Shown piece after piece: positions 25,191 to 38,400 of a stretch of DNA of 64,000 nucleotides. Made by a program: the position numbers and the translations under genes. Under the pieces are notes generated by a model that was given only the letters and a program-made list of their open reading frames with translations, was not told the DNA's origin and did not search any database. Within the stretch, counting starts at the first letter, position 1, and the number at the start of each line of letters is the position of its first letter. Source of the stretch: Ichthyophthirius multifiliis. Taxonomy: Eukaryota > Ciliophora > Oligohymenophorea > Hymenostomatida. Where the stretch lies: NCBI RefSeq assembly GCF_000220395.1, contig NW_004086162.1, positions 62,001 through 126,000 of the forward strand, read 5' to 3'.

Positions 25191-28100
25191 TCATTTATCT
25201 TGTATATGTTATCTTTTTAAATTATTTATTTTTTCTTCTTTAAATTCAACTAATACAGACATATTGTTTATGTTATTAGAATTAAGCAAGAATGAAAATG
25301 TCCGCTTTCATCACAAACTAAAGATTCGGTTAATAATCTTTCGTTACCAATATAATTTGATTTTGAGAATACCTTTGCTTTTACATTTTTTGGTACAAGA
25401 GCACTTTTGTAGACTATTCTTTTTTCTTTTGGACTACTTTCACATATTTTCAATTCTTAACCTTAGAAGTTGCATTCAGTGTAGAAAATAACACATGCTT
25501 AAGGACAAGGTTTTTTAGGTGGCACAATTGTTGTTGGTACTTTTGTAGGCATAGTTGGGATCGAAGGTGGTGTTATAACTGTTTTTACTTAAGAAGTTGG
25601 ATATGAAACAGTTTTAGGTACCGAAGGAACCTATGGAGTAAATATAGTAGGGACCTTAGAAGTTGGTTTGGGTTTTACAGAGATAGGAGTTGTCAAAGTA
25701 GGAATAACTGGAGTTATTACAGTAGGAACTTAAGAAGTGGGTTTAGATGGTGTAGGAATGATAGGAGGTATCGGGGTAGGAGTTTTGGGGGCAGGAGTGA
25801 TGGGTTTTGTTGGAATAGTAGTGAATTTTGGGGGTTAAGGGGTTGGGGGTTTTGGGGTGGTAGGTGTTTTTGTAGTATGTTAATGATTGTATGATTCTTT
25901 ACTTTTAATGTGTTTGCTAATATCACTATCATCAACGTCATTACTAAATGTATAAATAGGTGTCTAGACATGAGAGGGTACTACAGTTACGGTTTTGGGA
26001 GGTGGACATACTATTTTTCTCCATGAAGATTCTCCGTTAGGGGAAGTTTCGAGATCGGCTACTCTGAGTTAATAGCCACCGTTAAGTGTACTAGAAGCGC
26101 CTCCTTAAATTTTTGAAGATTTTGTAATACCACCGCAATTTATGTCACCGTTACAAGCTTTTTGGGCAGCTTCTAAATTTTCGAAGTCTTAGCATTTTAA
26201 GGCACAACCTTTAATATAAGTGTTGGAGATTTCTTAAGAATAACATACGGGTTCAGAAGACATATTGTAGATTTACTTAACGTATTTTACCCAAGAAAAT
26301 TCTCCGTTGTTCGAAGGTGTGAAGTTAGTGGATTCTCTCAATTGATAACCCCAACCACCTTCAATCGGTCCTGTAGATCTTTGTCCTCCGAAAGTAATAT
26401 GTGCGTAAGTTATACCACCACATCTTTTGTATTTCTTGCATTCTAAAATGGCTTCTTCTAAAGTTCCGAAATCGACACAGTCTTAACAACATCCCTTTAA
26501 TTCGACTCCGTAGAAGGCTCTTGACCATTCAGTTACAGAAGTTTCCTCATTTTCATCTTTAATAGGACAAAGATTGTTTTTTACCCAAGAGTATTCATGA
26601 GAAGAAGCTTTGGCAACAGTTGAAGCTCTCAATTAATATCCATATCCATTGACTTTTCCTTATGATTTGTTTCCGCCGAATTCGGGGTTACTCCAAGTAA
26701 CACCACCACATTATGGATTTTAGTCACAAGCAGATTAGGCTTCTAAAAGAGTTTTGAAATCACTGCATTCTTCAATACATCCTTCTAAATATTAGTTTCT
26801 TTGAACTTAGAAATCACATCTAGTGTTTACATCTACACAAGGGATTTTTTACCATGAAATAATTTAGGGATTTCCAACTTCAAAAAGTTAATTACTTTTT
26901 CTTAATTAAAATCCAAACATTCCATCTGTGGCTCCTCTGGCTTTTGAACCTGCTGATTTATCAGCATAGGTGACACCTCCACAAATTAATCCTAATCTAG
27001 TACATTCTTTTAAGGCTGTTTCTAAAGTATCATAATCCAAACAACCGTTTATGCATGAAATTAGTTCTTTGCTTTCAGATTTTCCACTATAACAGGCGCT
27101 TGCTTGATTACTTGAAGATTATTTAATGACATTTTTTACCCAAGAGATTTCTTTGTTTTCAGAAACAACTAAAGTAGTGGATTTTCTCAATTAATAACCC
27201 CAAGTACCTTAGTGAGCTCCTTTAGACTAATTACCACCAAACTTGATTTATGAATATGTAATACCATCACATACATCTAATTAAGAACAGGCATTAATAG
27301 CTTCTTATAATTTGCTATAATCAACACATCCATCAGCACAATCACCCAATTAAAATCCTGAATATGCACTACTCCATTCCATAATTTAAGGAGCAGGGTT
27401 TTTACAAGTATTAGCTTTTAACCAAGAAGTTTATGGAGTGGATACAGTTGTAGTAGGAATCGCAGTTGCTCCTGATCTTAATTAATAACGGGAACCTTAA
27501 CTTCTGGCACCTCCAAGTTCTTTAGTAGAATAAGTAACACCAGTACAAGATTTGTCTTTATCACATTCCCTTTATGCATCAACTAAATGATCAAAATCTA
27601 CACATTCTTAAGCACAACCTTATAAATATGCGTTTCTTCTCAATCCGTAATCACATCTACTATTTTATTCTACACAAGGAATTTTTTACCAAGAACTAAT
27701 ATTTGAATTTGAAGCTTGAGATAATTAATTTGAAAGTCTCAATTAATAGACCCATCCCTATTTAGATTTTACATTTGACTAAACATAACTTACACCTCCA
27801 CAAGCCCTTGAGGGTTTTTTTACATCATTATATTTAGTGCAGGCTTCTAAAGCTTAATCTAGATCATCAAATTAAGGACAGCCGTCTATACATCCATCAA
27901 GAATTCTTGATTTTTATTCGGAAGTGTAACAAGCCGAGTGTTCTTCTTCACAAGTTTTCTTTACCCACGATTCTTGTTAAGCATCTATACTAAATTAGAA
28001 ATTACTGGAACCTCTTAACTCATATACGTATTAAGGTTCATTTTTTTCTCTATTGTCTTTTTATTCATTTTCTGATCCATCCTATTCGTATAATACTTTT

Positions 28101-28297
28101 GTTATGCCATAACATTCGTCACTTTGAATACAGGCAGATTTTGCTAAATCTAATGAATTATATTATTAGCAAACATCTAAACCATTTGCACATGTTGCTA
28201 AATAAGTAGATTTTTAGTATTCCCAAGTACATTTTAAATCAGCGTGAGCTAATGTTATTAGAACTAATACTAATAGAATTTTTTTTATTTAATACAT
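25191..28297 (-). CDS. Secreted protein: eight PAN/apple-like Cys repeats, Pro/Thr stalk, beta/gamma-crystallin-like C-terminus
   Basis: A signal peptide (IKKILLVLVLITLAHADLKC) starts the protein at the ATG complement 28295-28297. Eight tandem units of about 95 residues follow, spaced about 285 bp between 28200 and 26010. Each has the pattern GC..CVDF..L..A...C....CGGITY....GYQLR.S....SWVK. The disulfide pattern and C-x-G-x-T-Y core are reminiscent of PAN/apple adhesion domains, but I cannot confirm the family. Then comes a Pro/Thr-rich, probably O-glycosylated linker (about 25500-25990). A C-terminal module has two Greek-key signatures, FYTECNFQGQELKICES and FSKSNYIGNERLLTES, typical of beta/gamma-crystallins. 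The gene is almost intronless and noticeably richer in GC than its surroundings. The last codons are uncertain: the frame stays open past the crystallin module, so a small intron or indel may precede the TGA I used at 25191-25193. Likely a secreted or surface adhesion or mucus protein. Confidence 0.8.
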
Positions 28298-28906
28298 TTA
28301 TTTTAAATGGATATTTTTTTTTTTCCTTAATTGTTTTATAATTTATTATTTATATAAATATTTATATGTATTTTATTTTTTATAATTACAATATATGTTT
28401 TTGAAATGTAATTATTTATTTATTTATTTGTATTTTTTTGTTAAGAGTTTTATTTTAAATTATTTATCTTTGTTTATTTTATTAAAGATTATTAAATTTC
28501 ATTTGTTTTTTTTAGTTTTCTAATTTGTAATTTAAAAACGAATAAAAAATTACGTTTTAAAATCGTTTTGAGAAATTGTTTTTAAAATATATTATGTAAA
28601 AATATGTTACCTTTAAAAAAATAATAATATATTTTAATAAATAGAAATAAAAAAATTGAAAATATATAAAGTATTTATTATAAATTAAAAGATTATTAAC
28701 AATATAATAAAAAATTTAAAAGTAATTGTAAAAAATAAAATATAAAATAATATTGTATTAATATAAGTATAAATATAAAAATTAAAAAAAAAAAAATAAA
28801 TAATTTATTTTAAGAATTTATTTATATTTATGATTTTTTTAAATAAATATTTATAAAAAAAAAAAGTATTATAAATTTAAAATTAATTATTAAAAAAAAA
28901 AAATAG

Positions 28907-28944
<38 letters not shown>

Positions 28945-31399
28945 ATTAATTATATTAATAAATTGGTATTAATGTATTATGCATCTTTTTTTATACAATT
29001 CAATTGAGTTAATTATTTTAAAAGTTATATATATTAATTTTAATGAATTTTATGTTTTTTTTTTTTTATTATATTATATTCATTTTTTATTTTTTAAAAA
29101 CTTGTATATTTATTATTAATTTTTTAATACATTAAATATATTATATATTTTTTTTAAAAAAAAAAAAAAATTATGAAAATTTTATTCATGATTATATTGG
29201 CTTAAAATGTCTATATACTTATATACTATTTTTTAAAAAATAATATTCAAAAAATAACAAATTTTAAAAAATTTATAAAAAAATATGCATTTATTTATAA
29301 TTTATAAAATTAATAATAAATATTTATTATTTCTAAAATATCTTTTTTTTTACTACAATGAATTTATTTTTTACACTTTATTTATATATAAATTAACTTT
29401 ATGATTTTTTTATATGAAAAATATATATAATATTAAAGTTTTTATAATAATTAATAATAATAAATAGCAATATATTTTAATTATTCATTTAATTTTTTGT
29501 TTTATTTTAATAATATTTTTTTAAAAATCTTAAATTTAGATTATACAAAAATATTATTTTTTACAATATTAATCTTTGTTCATTTTCAATTAATATATCC
29601 AATAGGAATATTTATTAGTTTTTTTAAAAATAAAAAATAAATTAGTAAATTTACTAAATAAGGTATTAAAATTGTTAGATATATAATTTATATATTTATT
29701 TTTTTGGATAAAATTTTTATTATTATATATTTTATTTAATTAAGATATTTAAAAATAGACTTCACTATTTTAATTTAAAAATCTCATTTTATTTTAAAAA
29801 ATAAAACTGCTACTAAAATAATTTTAAATACTAAAAATATATTTAATACATTCTTTTAATTATATTTTAGTTTTCTAGTTTATATATTTTCTAAATATTA
29901 AAGTAAAAAGTATAAATTTATAAATTATTTATTAAATTAATAATAAATTTATTTTTAATTGATTATAAATGAATTAAATATATCAAAGTATAGACTCTAT
30001 TTTATAATTATTTACTTAAAGTATTTTCTTTAAAGTATTTTCTTAAAGTTTTACCCAATAATTGATTTATAAAAATATATTTATTAAAAGAAAAATTTTA
30101 ATTTTATATTTTATAAATTCTTTATTTTAAATAAAACTTTAATTTCAATCCTTAATAATTGAATAGAGAGATATAATATTTATATTTAAAATTAAATATT
30201 TATATTATATATTAAATATATATAATATATTATATTTCTAGGTTTAACATTTATATTAGCATATTTAAGTATCTATTAGACTATTTAAGTAATATTACTT
30301 TAATTGATTTAGTAAAATCATATTTAAATTGTTATTTTACTTTATAATAAATTATAAATTATATTGTATTACTTTAAATTTTTTATTAATATTTAAAAAT
30401 ATATATTTTATCTAATTAATTTTATTATAATTTTATTTTATTCATTAATGAAATTAAATTTATAATAAATATTATACAAGTAATTAAATTGAATATAAAA
30501 TCTATAAAACCACTCAAATTTATATTATATCACCGATAATAAAAAAATTAAAAATTAAATATTAATTAGTTAATTCACTAAATAAAAATATAAAGTCATT
30601 ATTTATAAATTATTTATAATCATTTAGTTATTTAAAAGAATTAAAAAATTTAAAAAAGTGTAAAAATATCAAAATATTGTTGGAATAAATAAATTATAAA
30701 AAATAGTATAATTCAAATCAATAAAAATGAAAAAATATAATCAAATATAAAAAATAAAATACCTATTTAAAAATTAAATTTATGAAAATTAATAATTAAA
30801 TTAAGTAAAATTTATTTTTTAGAGGAAGTAAAATAAAAAGAGAATTTTATAAAAATAAATTGAATCAAAAAAATTCTAAAATTAATTAAAAAAAAATTTA
30901 AATTTTAAAACTAAAATTAAAAATGTGAACTTTGTAAAAAAAAAAAAAAATTTAATGAGAAGAGATGCAAGATCTTATGAAAAACAAAAATATTTAATTT
31001 ACATGAAAAAGGCGAATTTAAATATTTTTATTATAAAATGAAATTGAAAATTAACAAAACAAATTAGTAAAAAATAATTTGAAATATATAAAAAAAAATA
31101 GGGAAGATTAAAAAAAATGGAAAATTTATATAAAAAAAATAAAGAAAATTAATAATATAATATAATTGAATAATAAAAAAAATATGAAAAATATAAATAT
31201 TTTAACTTAAAAGAATAGGATAAAATCAAGTATTGTATGAAAAATAAGAATTTTATTTTATAATAAACTATTTTAATTAAAAAAAAAATATTATGAAAAT
31301 ATAATTAACATAAGAGAATTTTTATTAATATTATATATAAATAGAAAAATTCAAAATAATAAAGAATATATATTTAAAAAAAAAAAAAAAAGAGAATAA
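28298..31399. other. AT desert, about 3 kb
   Basis: No convincing gene on either strand. Contains (AT)n at about 28909-28939, poly-T and poly-A blocks, and a short repeated motif near 30010-30050 (TTTAAAGTATTTTC twice). From about 30640 to 31399 the plus strand becomes A-rich with scattered K/N/I codons, but no frame stays open with sensible splice sites, so I leave it unassigned. Confidence 0.55.
28909..28939. repeat. (AT)n microsatellite
   Basis: About 15 dinucleotide units in intergenic DNA. Confidence 0.9.
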
Positions 31400-32080
31400 A
31401 AAAAATCTGAAAAATAAATAATAATATTATTTACTTTCTTTTTGTAATCTAAATTTTTTTTTTTTTCTTATTTTTAGCTTATTAATCTTATAAACTTATA
31501 TCTGCCTTAAATATTTCATTATTTTTTAATTTCTGTTATTAAGAAGACTTATTTTTTTATTTTTTTATTAATATATTAATTAAATTACACATATTTTGTT
31601 TTCTTATATTTATCTATTTTTTTTCTTTATTTTATTTATATTTATTTAAATAAAATTTTTGAATTTTTTTTAATATTTAAATTAATTTTCTTATTTAAAT
31701 TATTCAATTTTATTCAAATAAAAAACATCTTTTTCTGAAGTCAATTAATTGTTTTTCACTTACTTATTGCATTCTTTTTATTATTAGATTAATTCTTATT
31801 CAGTTTCTTATAAAACTTATTATAACTCTTTTACTCTATAGATTTATAATATTATATTTCTTCATCTTTTTGCTTAGATTATTTTTGAAATCAAATTTCT
31901 ACATTTGTCTATATCTAAAGTATCAACTTTATTTATAAAAAGATGTATTGAAGTTAATATATGATTTTATAAAGTAACTCTTTGGTTTTGTTTTTATTAA
32001 AAATCTACTTTTTTTCTGGATTTTTTTGAGACAATTAAATTTTTTAGGTTTTAAATTATTTTTTTTTTTTTTTATTATTC
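31400..32080 (-). CDS. Possible K/N/Q-rich protein gene, structure unresolved
   Basis: Not recognised. On the minus strand several adjoining frames have the composition of coding DNA here: KSFDEEIQYYKSIEQK-like text near 31860-31800, an intron-like GTAAGT...CAG at about 31737-31765, and NNEIFKADISLQDQQAKNKK near 31530-31440. No single exon chain with a clear ATG and TGA could be fixed, so the limits are approximate. It would be divergent from the gene starting at 32218. It may instead be a degenerate remnant. Confidence 0.3.
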
Positions 32081-32217
32081 TATTTATATAAATTTAGGAT
32101 AAAATTTTTTATAAAAAAATAAATTAGGATAATTCTTGAATCTAATTATAAAATACATATAAATATTTTGATTTAATTTATTTATTTTTTAATAAAAGTT
32201 ATTAAATAAATAAAAAA

Positions 32218-33492
32218 ATGCAATAAAGTACATTTTCATTATAAGATTTTGAAAATCGAATGTATTTAAAAAATTAAAATAACTAATAAATTAGTCAACC
32301 AATTTTATTACCTATTAAAGATAATAAAGTTTAAAATATTTGTTAATTTGATTATTTAAATATATATAATAAAATCGCAACATATTTTAATTAGGATGGT
32401 TAAAAGGAACGAAATAATAATTCTTTATGTAAAATTTTTTTATTTTTTATTTTTTTTTTTCCATAATTAAAAAAATTATAGAACCAAATAATATACCTTT
32501 AAGCAAAATAAAAATACCAAAATATTTATAGATAGAATATAATAAGGAAAGTTAACTAATAGAAAAGTATAATCAATAAAATAAAAATAAAAATAAAAAA
32601 GAAATTTCGCAATATTAGAAGGACTAAGATGATCTTTATATAAAAAAATATCAATAAAACATATAAAATTTTAAATAGAATATGATAAAGGATAAATAAT
32701 TTGAAAAACTAAGTTTAAATAATAAAAAAAATAATTTTTTAATAATAATTTTAGCCAATAAAACAACGAAAAAAGTTCATATTATAATTCTTTTCATACA
32801 AAAAAATAATATATGTTTGTAAATTCTATTTTGAATAATATATAGGATTAACAAAATAGTAAAAATATTTCGAAAAAATAATGTTAAGAAATAAAAAATT
32901 TGAAATTAAATTCTGATAATTCTATTTAGAAAGTAAATATAGAAAACAATATCATAAATGAAAGTTTTTAAAAAAAATTTATTAAAAAAAAATATTTAAT
33001 TTAAATATAAAAAAATAAAAATTTACTTGAAAAATAATAATATTAATTGGATAATAAGAAAAAAAAATTATAATAAAAAAATGTTTAAAGTAATAATAGT
33101 AATAATATATAAAATCAAAATGAATTAAAAATGGAACAAATAGCAGAAAAAAATCCATTTAAAAGATAAATTATTTTCAATTTAATTAAAAAAAAAGCAA
33201 TTCATGCGAAAGGTAAGAAAAATATAAAAATCACTTATTTTTATGCATAAATAAATATGTATTTATTATTAAAAAAAAGTTAATTTTTTAAATTAAAATA
33301 GAATTTAAAGATAAAATTTAAGTTGTAAATATATCAATATTTAAAATAAAGAAATTAATAAGTATATTATTTAAATTACATTTACATTATTTATGCTTAA
33401 CTTTTTTTTAAGTAGTTAATAAGCAAATAGAATTCTAAATTAAAAAATAGACTTTATTCAAACATAATATAAAAAGTTAATTGATTAAATGA
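32218..33492 (+). CDS. K/N/Q-rich hypothetical protein
   Basis: Not recognised. ATG at 32218 in a typical A-rich context, opening with MQQSTFSLQDFENRMYLKN and later YFNQDGQKERNNNSL. An intron fits at about 32430-32480 (GTAAAA...TATAG). A probable second intron lies near 32713-32755, where the frame shifts. A third fits at about 33213-33300 after FNLIKKKAIHAK. The final exon is hydrophobic (LISILFKLHLHYLCLTFF) and ends at TGA 33490-33492. One further frame change occurs in the A-rich stretch near 33060. The rest is low complexity, with no domain I can name. Confidence 0.45.
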
Positions 33493-33719
33493 TTGAAAAT
33501 ATAAATTAAATTTGATATATTAAAAAAATTGATTCATATAAATTTGAATAATTGTTTTAAATAATAATTTTAATAAAAATATTTAATATAAATATAATTA
33601 TACATATCAAAATTATAAATGACTATATCTATATATTAAAAATTTCTGTTTTATTTAATGATAATAATAACTTAATTTAATTTTTATAAAAGGAAAATAA
33701 TACACTTTTACTATTATTC

Positions 33720-33792
33720 GGGTGTGTAGCTCAATTGGCAGAGCGCTTGATTTGCATTCAAGAGGCAGGGGGATCGATGCCCCCCTCATCCA
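33720..33792 (+). tRNA. tRNA-Ala (anticodon UGC)
   Basis: 73-nt cloverleaf. The acceptor stem is 33720-33726 with 33785-33791, the D arm 33729-33744, and the anticodon stem CTTGA/TCAAG with loop TTTGCAT, giving anticodon TGC at 33753-33755. The T stem is GGGGG/CCCCC and the discriminator is A at 33792. The alanine identity pair G3-U70 is present (33722 with 33789), which confirms the assignment. Unusual points: position 6-67 is a U-U mismatch, and the T loop reads ATCGATG, so position 54 is A instead of T. No intron and no encoded CCA. Confidence 0.95.
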
Positions 33793-33795
33793 TAC

Positions 33796-33801
33796 TTTTT
33801 T
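33796..33801 (+). terminator. RNA polymerase III terminator
   Basis: Run of six T starting four bases after the tRNA-Ala discriminator base, the usual Pol III stop signal. T-runs are common in this DNA, so position rather than composition supports the call. Confidence 0.7.
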
Positions 33802-33979
33802 ATTTTTTTAAAAATATTAAATTTTAATAATAATAATATATTTTATTTATATTATTTTTAAAATAAAGAAAATATTTATTTGGTTTTATTTATTTATTAT
33901 TTTTATTTATTTAATTAAAAAGCAAATAAAAAAAAGAATGAAAATTTTTTAAAAAAATGTAAAATATGTAATAATTATT

Positions 33980-35235
33980 TCATTAATAAATTTTTGGGAA
34001 TTTAATAGTTTTATGATATATTTCTTAATAAACTTAAGAAACTGATTTTTATAAAGTACTAATTAAATGACCATCTCCCATTTTTAAAGTCTTTGTTTTA
34101 TGATTTTTATTTCTAATTACATTACATAATAATAATATTTATTTAGATGTCTCCACAGGGTTAAAAGCTTCCAATTAATCAGCTTTTTAATCATCTTTAT
34201 TTATTTCTTTTTAATCATCTTAACTTAACTTTTATATTTATTATGTTTTATCTGTTATATCATCCCCTAAGAAATTAACATTTTTTTTCTATTAATTCTT
34301 TTTGACGGATTAGACTTCATCTTAAAATTATTAATTTTCCATTAATAATGGTTTTAAAGTTAAAGTTTGTTAAGATTAGGTTAATTTATCACATAAGCAA
34401 GCTATATTTTTAATATATATAATAATAGTATTAAATTTATTACATGGCTAATTGTTATATAAAAGTTAAGCAGCATTAAAATGTGTTTTATTGTGTAGAG
34501 AAGGAAGTAATTTTTTTGCTAGCTATTAAGCTTGTTCTTTATTTTTATCCCATGCACTTTTTTTTTCATTTGATTTTTCATTTTATTTTTATTGTTTTTT
34601 ATTTTTCATTTTACTAAAATCAATATTCTTGTTTATTTTTTTACAAATAACAAAATATATTTAAAATAAATAAAAAGTGTATTTACCTCTACTTAACTTT
34701 ACATATGATCTTTTAATAATTATTCAATTCTTTCTAAAGATGTTTTCGCTGTAAAACGCATATCTGGCTATATTTCTTTATCTGTCTATCTTTCTCTAAA
34801 TTAATGATTTGCTACTGTTAAATTAGGCATATAATCTAAATCTGAATTTTTTTCTATAGATTCCTTATATATATATATATATATATTTTTAACTAAAAAT
34901 AATATGACTTTTTTTATTTACTTTTATTCTATCTTTTTCATATTTAAAACCTTTTATATATACTTAAGGATCTTTTAGAAACTTTTCTGGAAATTCGTCC
35001 CTTATTTTATGGGCTGTTGGGCCTTTATAATCTATTGTAATTATTGGATTATCGATCATATTTATAACAAAATTATCAACTCTTTTTTTATAATTATTTG
35101 ATAGCCTTATTTATTTACCTTTTTTTTTTTTTTTTAGAATGTATGTTTTTTTAGTATAATAAAATGAAATTATAATATTTAATTATGTTTTATACTTTTT
35201 CTTTTTATTTAATTTTTGATAAAACTATCCTTCAT
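33980..35235 (-). CDS. Conserved-looking hypothetical protein
   Basis: Not recognised. The start ATG complement is at 35233-35235; the basic N-terminus runs through a poly-Lys stretch from a T16 run at 35120-35135. A better-conserved-looking core follows: NPIITIDYKGPTAHKIRDEF, DPQVYIKGFKYEKDRIK, LDYMPNLTVANHQFRERQ, DMRFTAKTSLERIEQLLKDH, then EQAQQLAKKLLPSLHNKTHF. The C-terminus is MGDGHLISTLQKSVSQVYQE and the frame ends at TGA (33980-33982). Introns fit near 34860-34920 and 34620-34685. There is no signal peptide or membrane span. The helical, non-repetitive sequence suggests a structural protein, perhaps ciliary, but that is only a guess. Confidence 0.65.
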
Positions 35236-35430
35236 TTTATCAATTTTTAGTTTATTTTGTAATTTTTAGTTATACAAGTTATAATTGAACATTATTTTTT
35301 TTATTTATTTTTAATATAGTTTTTTTTGTTTTTTTTATTTTTTTATAAATTAATTAATTATTTATATAAAAAAATAAAATTAAATAACTTACAAAAATAA
35401 ATATATTATAAAAAAATAAAAATGAATTAT

Positions 35431-38400
35431 TCACAAATTTAGTTCATTAAAGTAATATTTGCTAAGAAGCCTCCCAAGGACATCAGGAGAAATAGGTTTT
35501 GGATAATAAGTATCCATTCCACATTATTCGCACATATATCTAGTTTCTAAATCTGTCCATGATGAATAACCAATAATATGTGTATTTATATTTTTATTAG
35601 AATATTGTATTTTTCGAATTTCTTTTGTAGCTTCAAAACCATCCATAATAGGCATATTTATGTCCATGAAAATAAGTTTTATTTAAATTAAATTATTAAG
35701 CATTTTTCTGTAAATATCAACTGCTTCTTTTCCACTATAGGCAGTCAAAATTAGATTTTCGGAAATATTATTTGCCTTGATTTTTATTAAAATTTATAAG
35801 CATTTTATATTCATAGGTTCATCATCTACAATAAGAATTTTTTATAAATTAAGAAATTTTCCTTTTGGAAAAATTAGTAATTCGGCTATTTTTCCTTCAT
35901 ATATTTACGATTAAGAAAAAATTCCTTCATTTTCATTTGTTTTTGGAACCATGTTATTATAATTATTATTATTATTATTATTTTGATTTTCTTCTTTAGT
36001 ATTTAATGTATTAATATTCTAGAGTATATAAGAAAAAGTTTTTTATTTATTAATTTCTTTTTTTGAAGACATCTCTACATTTATGGTTTTTTGTTCTAAA
36101 TAATGGCTTTAACTTAAATTCATTTTATTTACTGATTTTTACACGAAATTATTTAAACTTTAAATTTCAAAATCTTATTATTTTACAAGAACTTCTTCTT
36201 CATTAATAATTAGCAATTATTAGTCAACTTTTTTTTCATTTTCTTATGATTTCTATATATTTATAAAAATTGATTTTTTTTTTTTATTTTACTTAAGATT
36301 TTATAATATTATCAGTTATTTTATAACCATATTTTTCGATAATTTATAATTTTAGTTCGTTTTATTTATTTTAATGATTTAAATCTTAATTAAATTAAAC
36401 TTATTGGCTTTAATTTATATTTTAGAATTGTTAAATACTTTAATTTTATATATGTTCATTACGATTATTTATTTAATTACTTTTATTATTCTATATACTA
36501 TTATTATTGTTATTATTTTAATAATTATATATACTATTTACAGATTTATTTATTAAAGTTTAACTAATTACTTCATAGATATTAGAATGAATGAAAAACC
36601 AAAATTAAGATCCTTTTTATGTTTCCGATAAAAAATGAATTCCTTCCACTCCTTTATTATTTCGCATTAATTTTGCCAAAATATTACTTATAGTTAGTCC
36701 GAATCCGAATCCGGAGGAATTTTAAGATATTTTTAGTTTAAATTTTCTCCTTTTAATAATTTTCGGAGATTATTTTATTCATATTAACTCATTCCTATTC
36801 CTTTGTCATTTACTTATATTTTAATTAATTTATTATCAGGCATATTTTATATTGTAAAGGTTATTTATGAGTTCCTTTATGAAAATTTAAATGCATTAGA
36901 AAGTAAATTTATAATTATTGATTGGACTTTTTTTTAATCCAAATAAATTTTTTCAGGAATATTCACGAAATCTACTCTAAAATCAATGTTTTTTAACTCC
37001 GCTAACTTCAAATAATGCCTATATATATTCAATGCAATATCTTACAATTTTTATTCTTTCCACATAACCCTTAATATTCCATTTTTATATGCATTATAGT
37101 CTCTAATATCTTATACAATTTAATTAATTATAAATACATTTGATTCTATATACTTTTTATTTTGCATTATGTATATTTTTTTTTATTTTATTTTTTATAC
37201 ATACACTCAAATAAGTTGTTTTGGTATATTCTCCTACATTTTAATCTAACATAGAACTAGAAATAAATTATTAAAGGAAATTAACACAAGTACCCAATTC
37301 ATGAGAAATAGTCTGAAAAATTCGATTTTCAGTTTCTTATTACATTGTCGCTTAGTTTTCTTTATTACATGTGAAAGAAATAATTATTTATTTTTATTTA
37401 TTTATTATTTTTCCTACTATTTTGATGTTAAAATAATTTAATTCTTCATTTTTAGAAATATCTACGGCATATTTAATAATTTGAATTATAAAAATACTAT
37501 TTTATTCATCTAAATTTGTTAGAAGCTTTTAGGCTAAATCATATAGGCTAATGTTTGCTGTTAATTTTTTTCGATCTTTGACTAAATTTTCATCCATTTA
37601 GAAAGAATTTTCTAAATAATTTTACTTTTTTTAAGTAATATTTACATTTTCATATTATTATTTAAATATAGTACTTAATTTTTTATTAGGAGTTGTTACT
37701 TATCCATTCAAATCTAATTTTTTTAAGTAAATTTCACTTTATTTGGAAAATTCTTTGATGATAATTTATCTAAAAATATCATGATTATATTTCGTTTGTT
37801 AAAATTATATTATTTATTAGCGAAAAAGACTATTTTCTTAAGATATGTATATATCTTCAGTATTTAAAGATTATTATTTTATGATTTTTTAGTAATTATT
37901 TTTAAAAAAATAAGATTTTATTAATTTTTATTAGTTCATTTCTTCTTCTTCTTTTTATATTGGTTTAGCAAGATCTAATATTTATTAAGCCTGTTTATTT
38001 GTATATCTAATTTTTAAATTTTCATCCAAAATAAAAATTCCCGAGTCTAAAAAAAAGAGGACTTCTTCAAAATAATTCATGCATTGCAAAATCTGCTAAT
38101 CATATATATTACAGCCTTATAAGCTTTATTTTTGTTTCGATTATTCTATCTTTTTATTTATTTGAGATTGTTATTATTATTCAGTTTATGTTAAAAAGCG
38201 CTATTTTCTATTTATATTTGAGGGATTTAAAAAATTATCTTTGATTGATTGGAGTTTTTATTTTTAGTTTTGGAAAGTGCTTTCTTATATATTATTTTAA
38301 AATTGGTTCTCTTTATTTAAATTTTGGTCTTTATTTAGATTTCGGTCTTAATTTAAATTTTTTGGTATTTATTTAAAATTTATTCGTATTTATTTAAAAT

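Noticed and set aside
25717-25971. Pro/Leu-rich reading frame on the minus strand
   Set aside because: It is a shifted reading of the Pro/Thr linker of the repeat protein, whose own frame links signal peptide, repeats and crystallin module.
28298-31399. Mobile element in the AT desert
   Set aside because: No reverse transcriptase, transposase or integrase motifs, no terminal repeats and no target-site duplications were visible.
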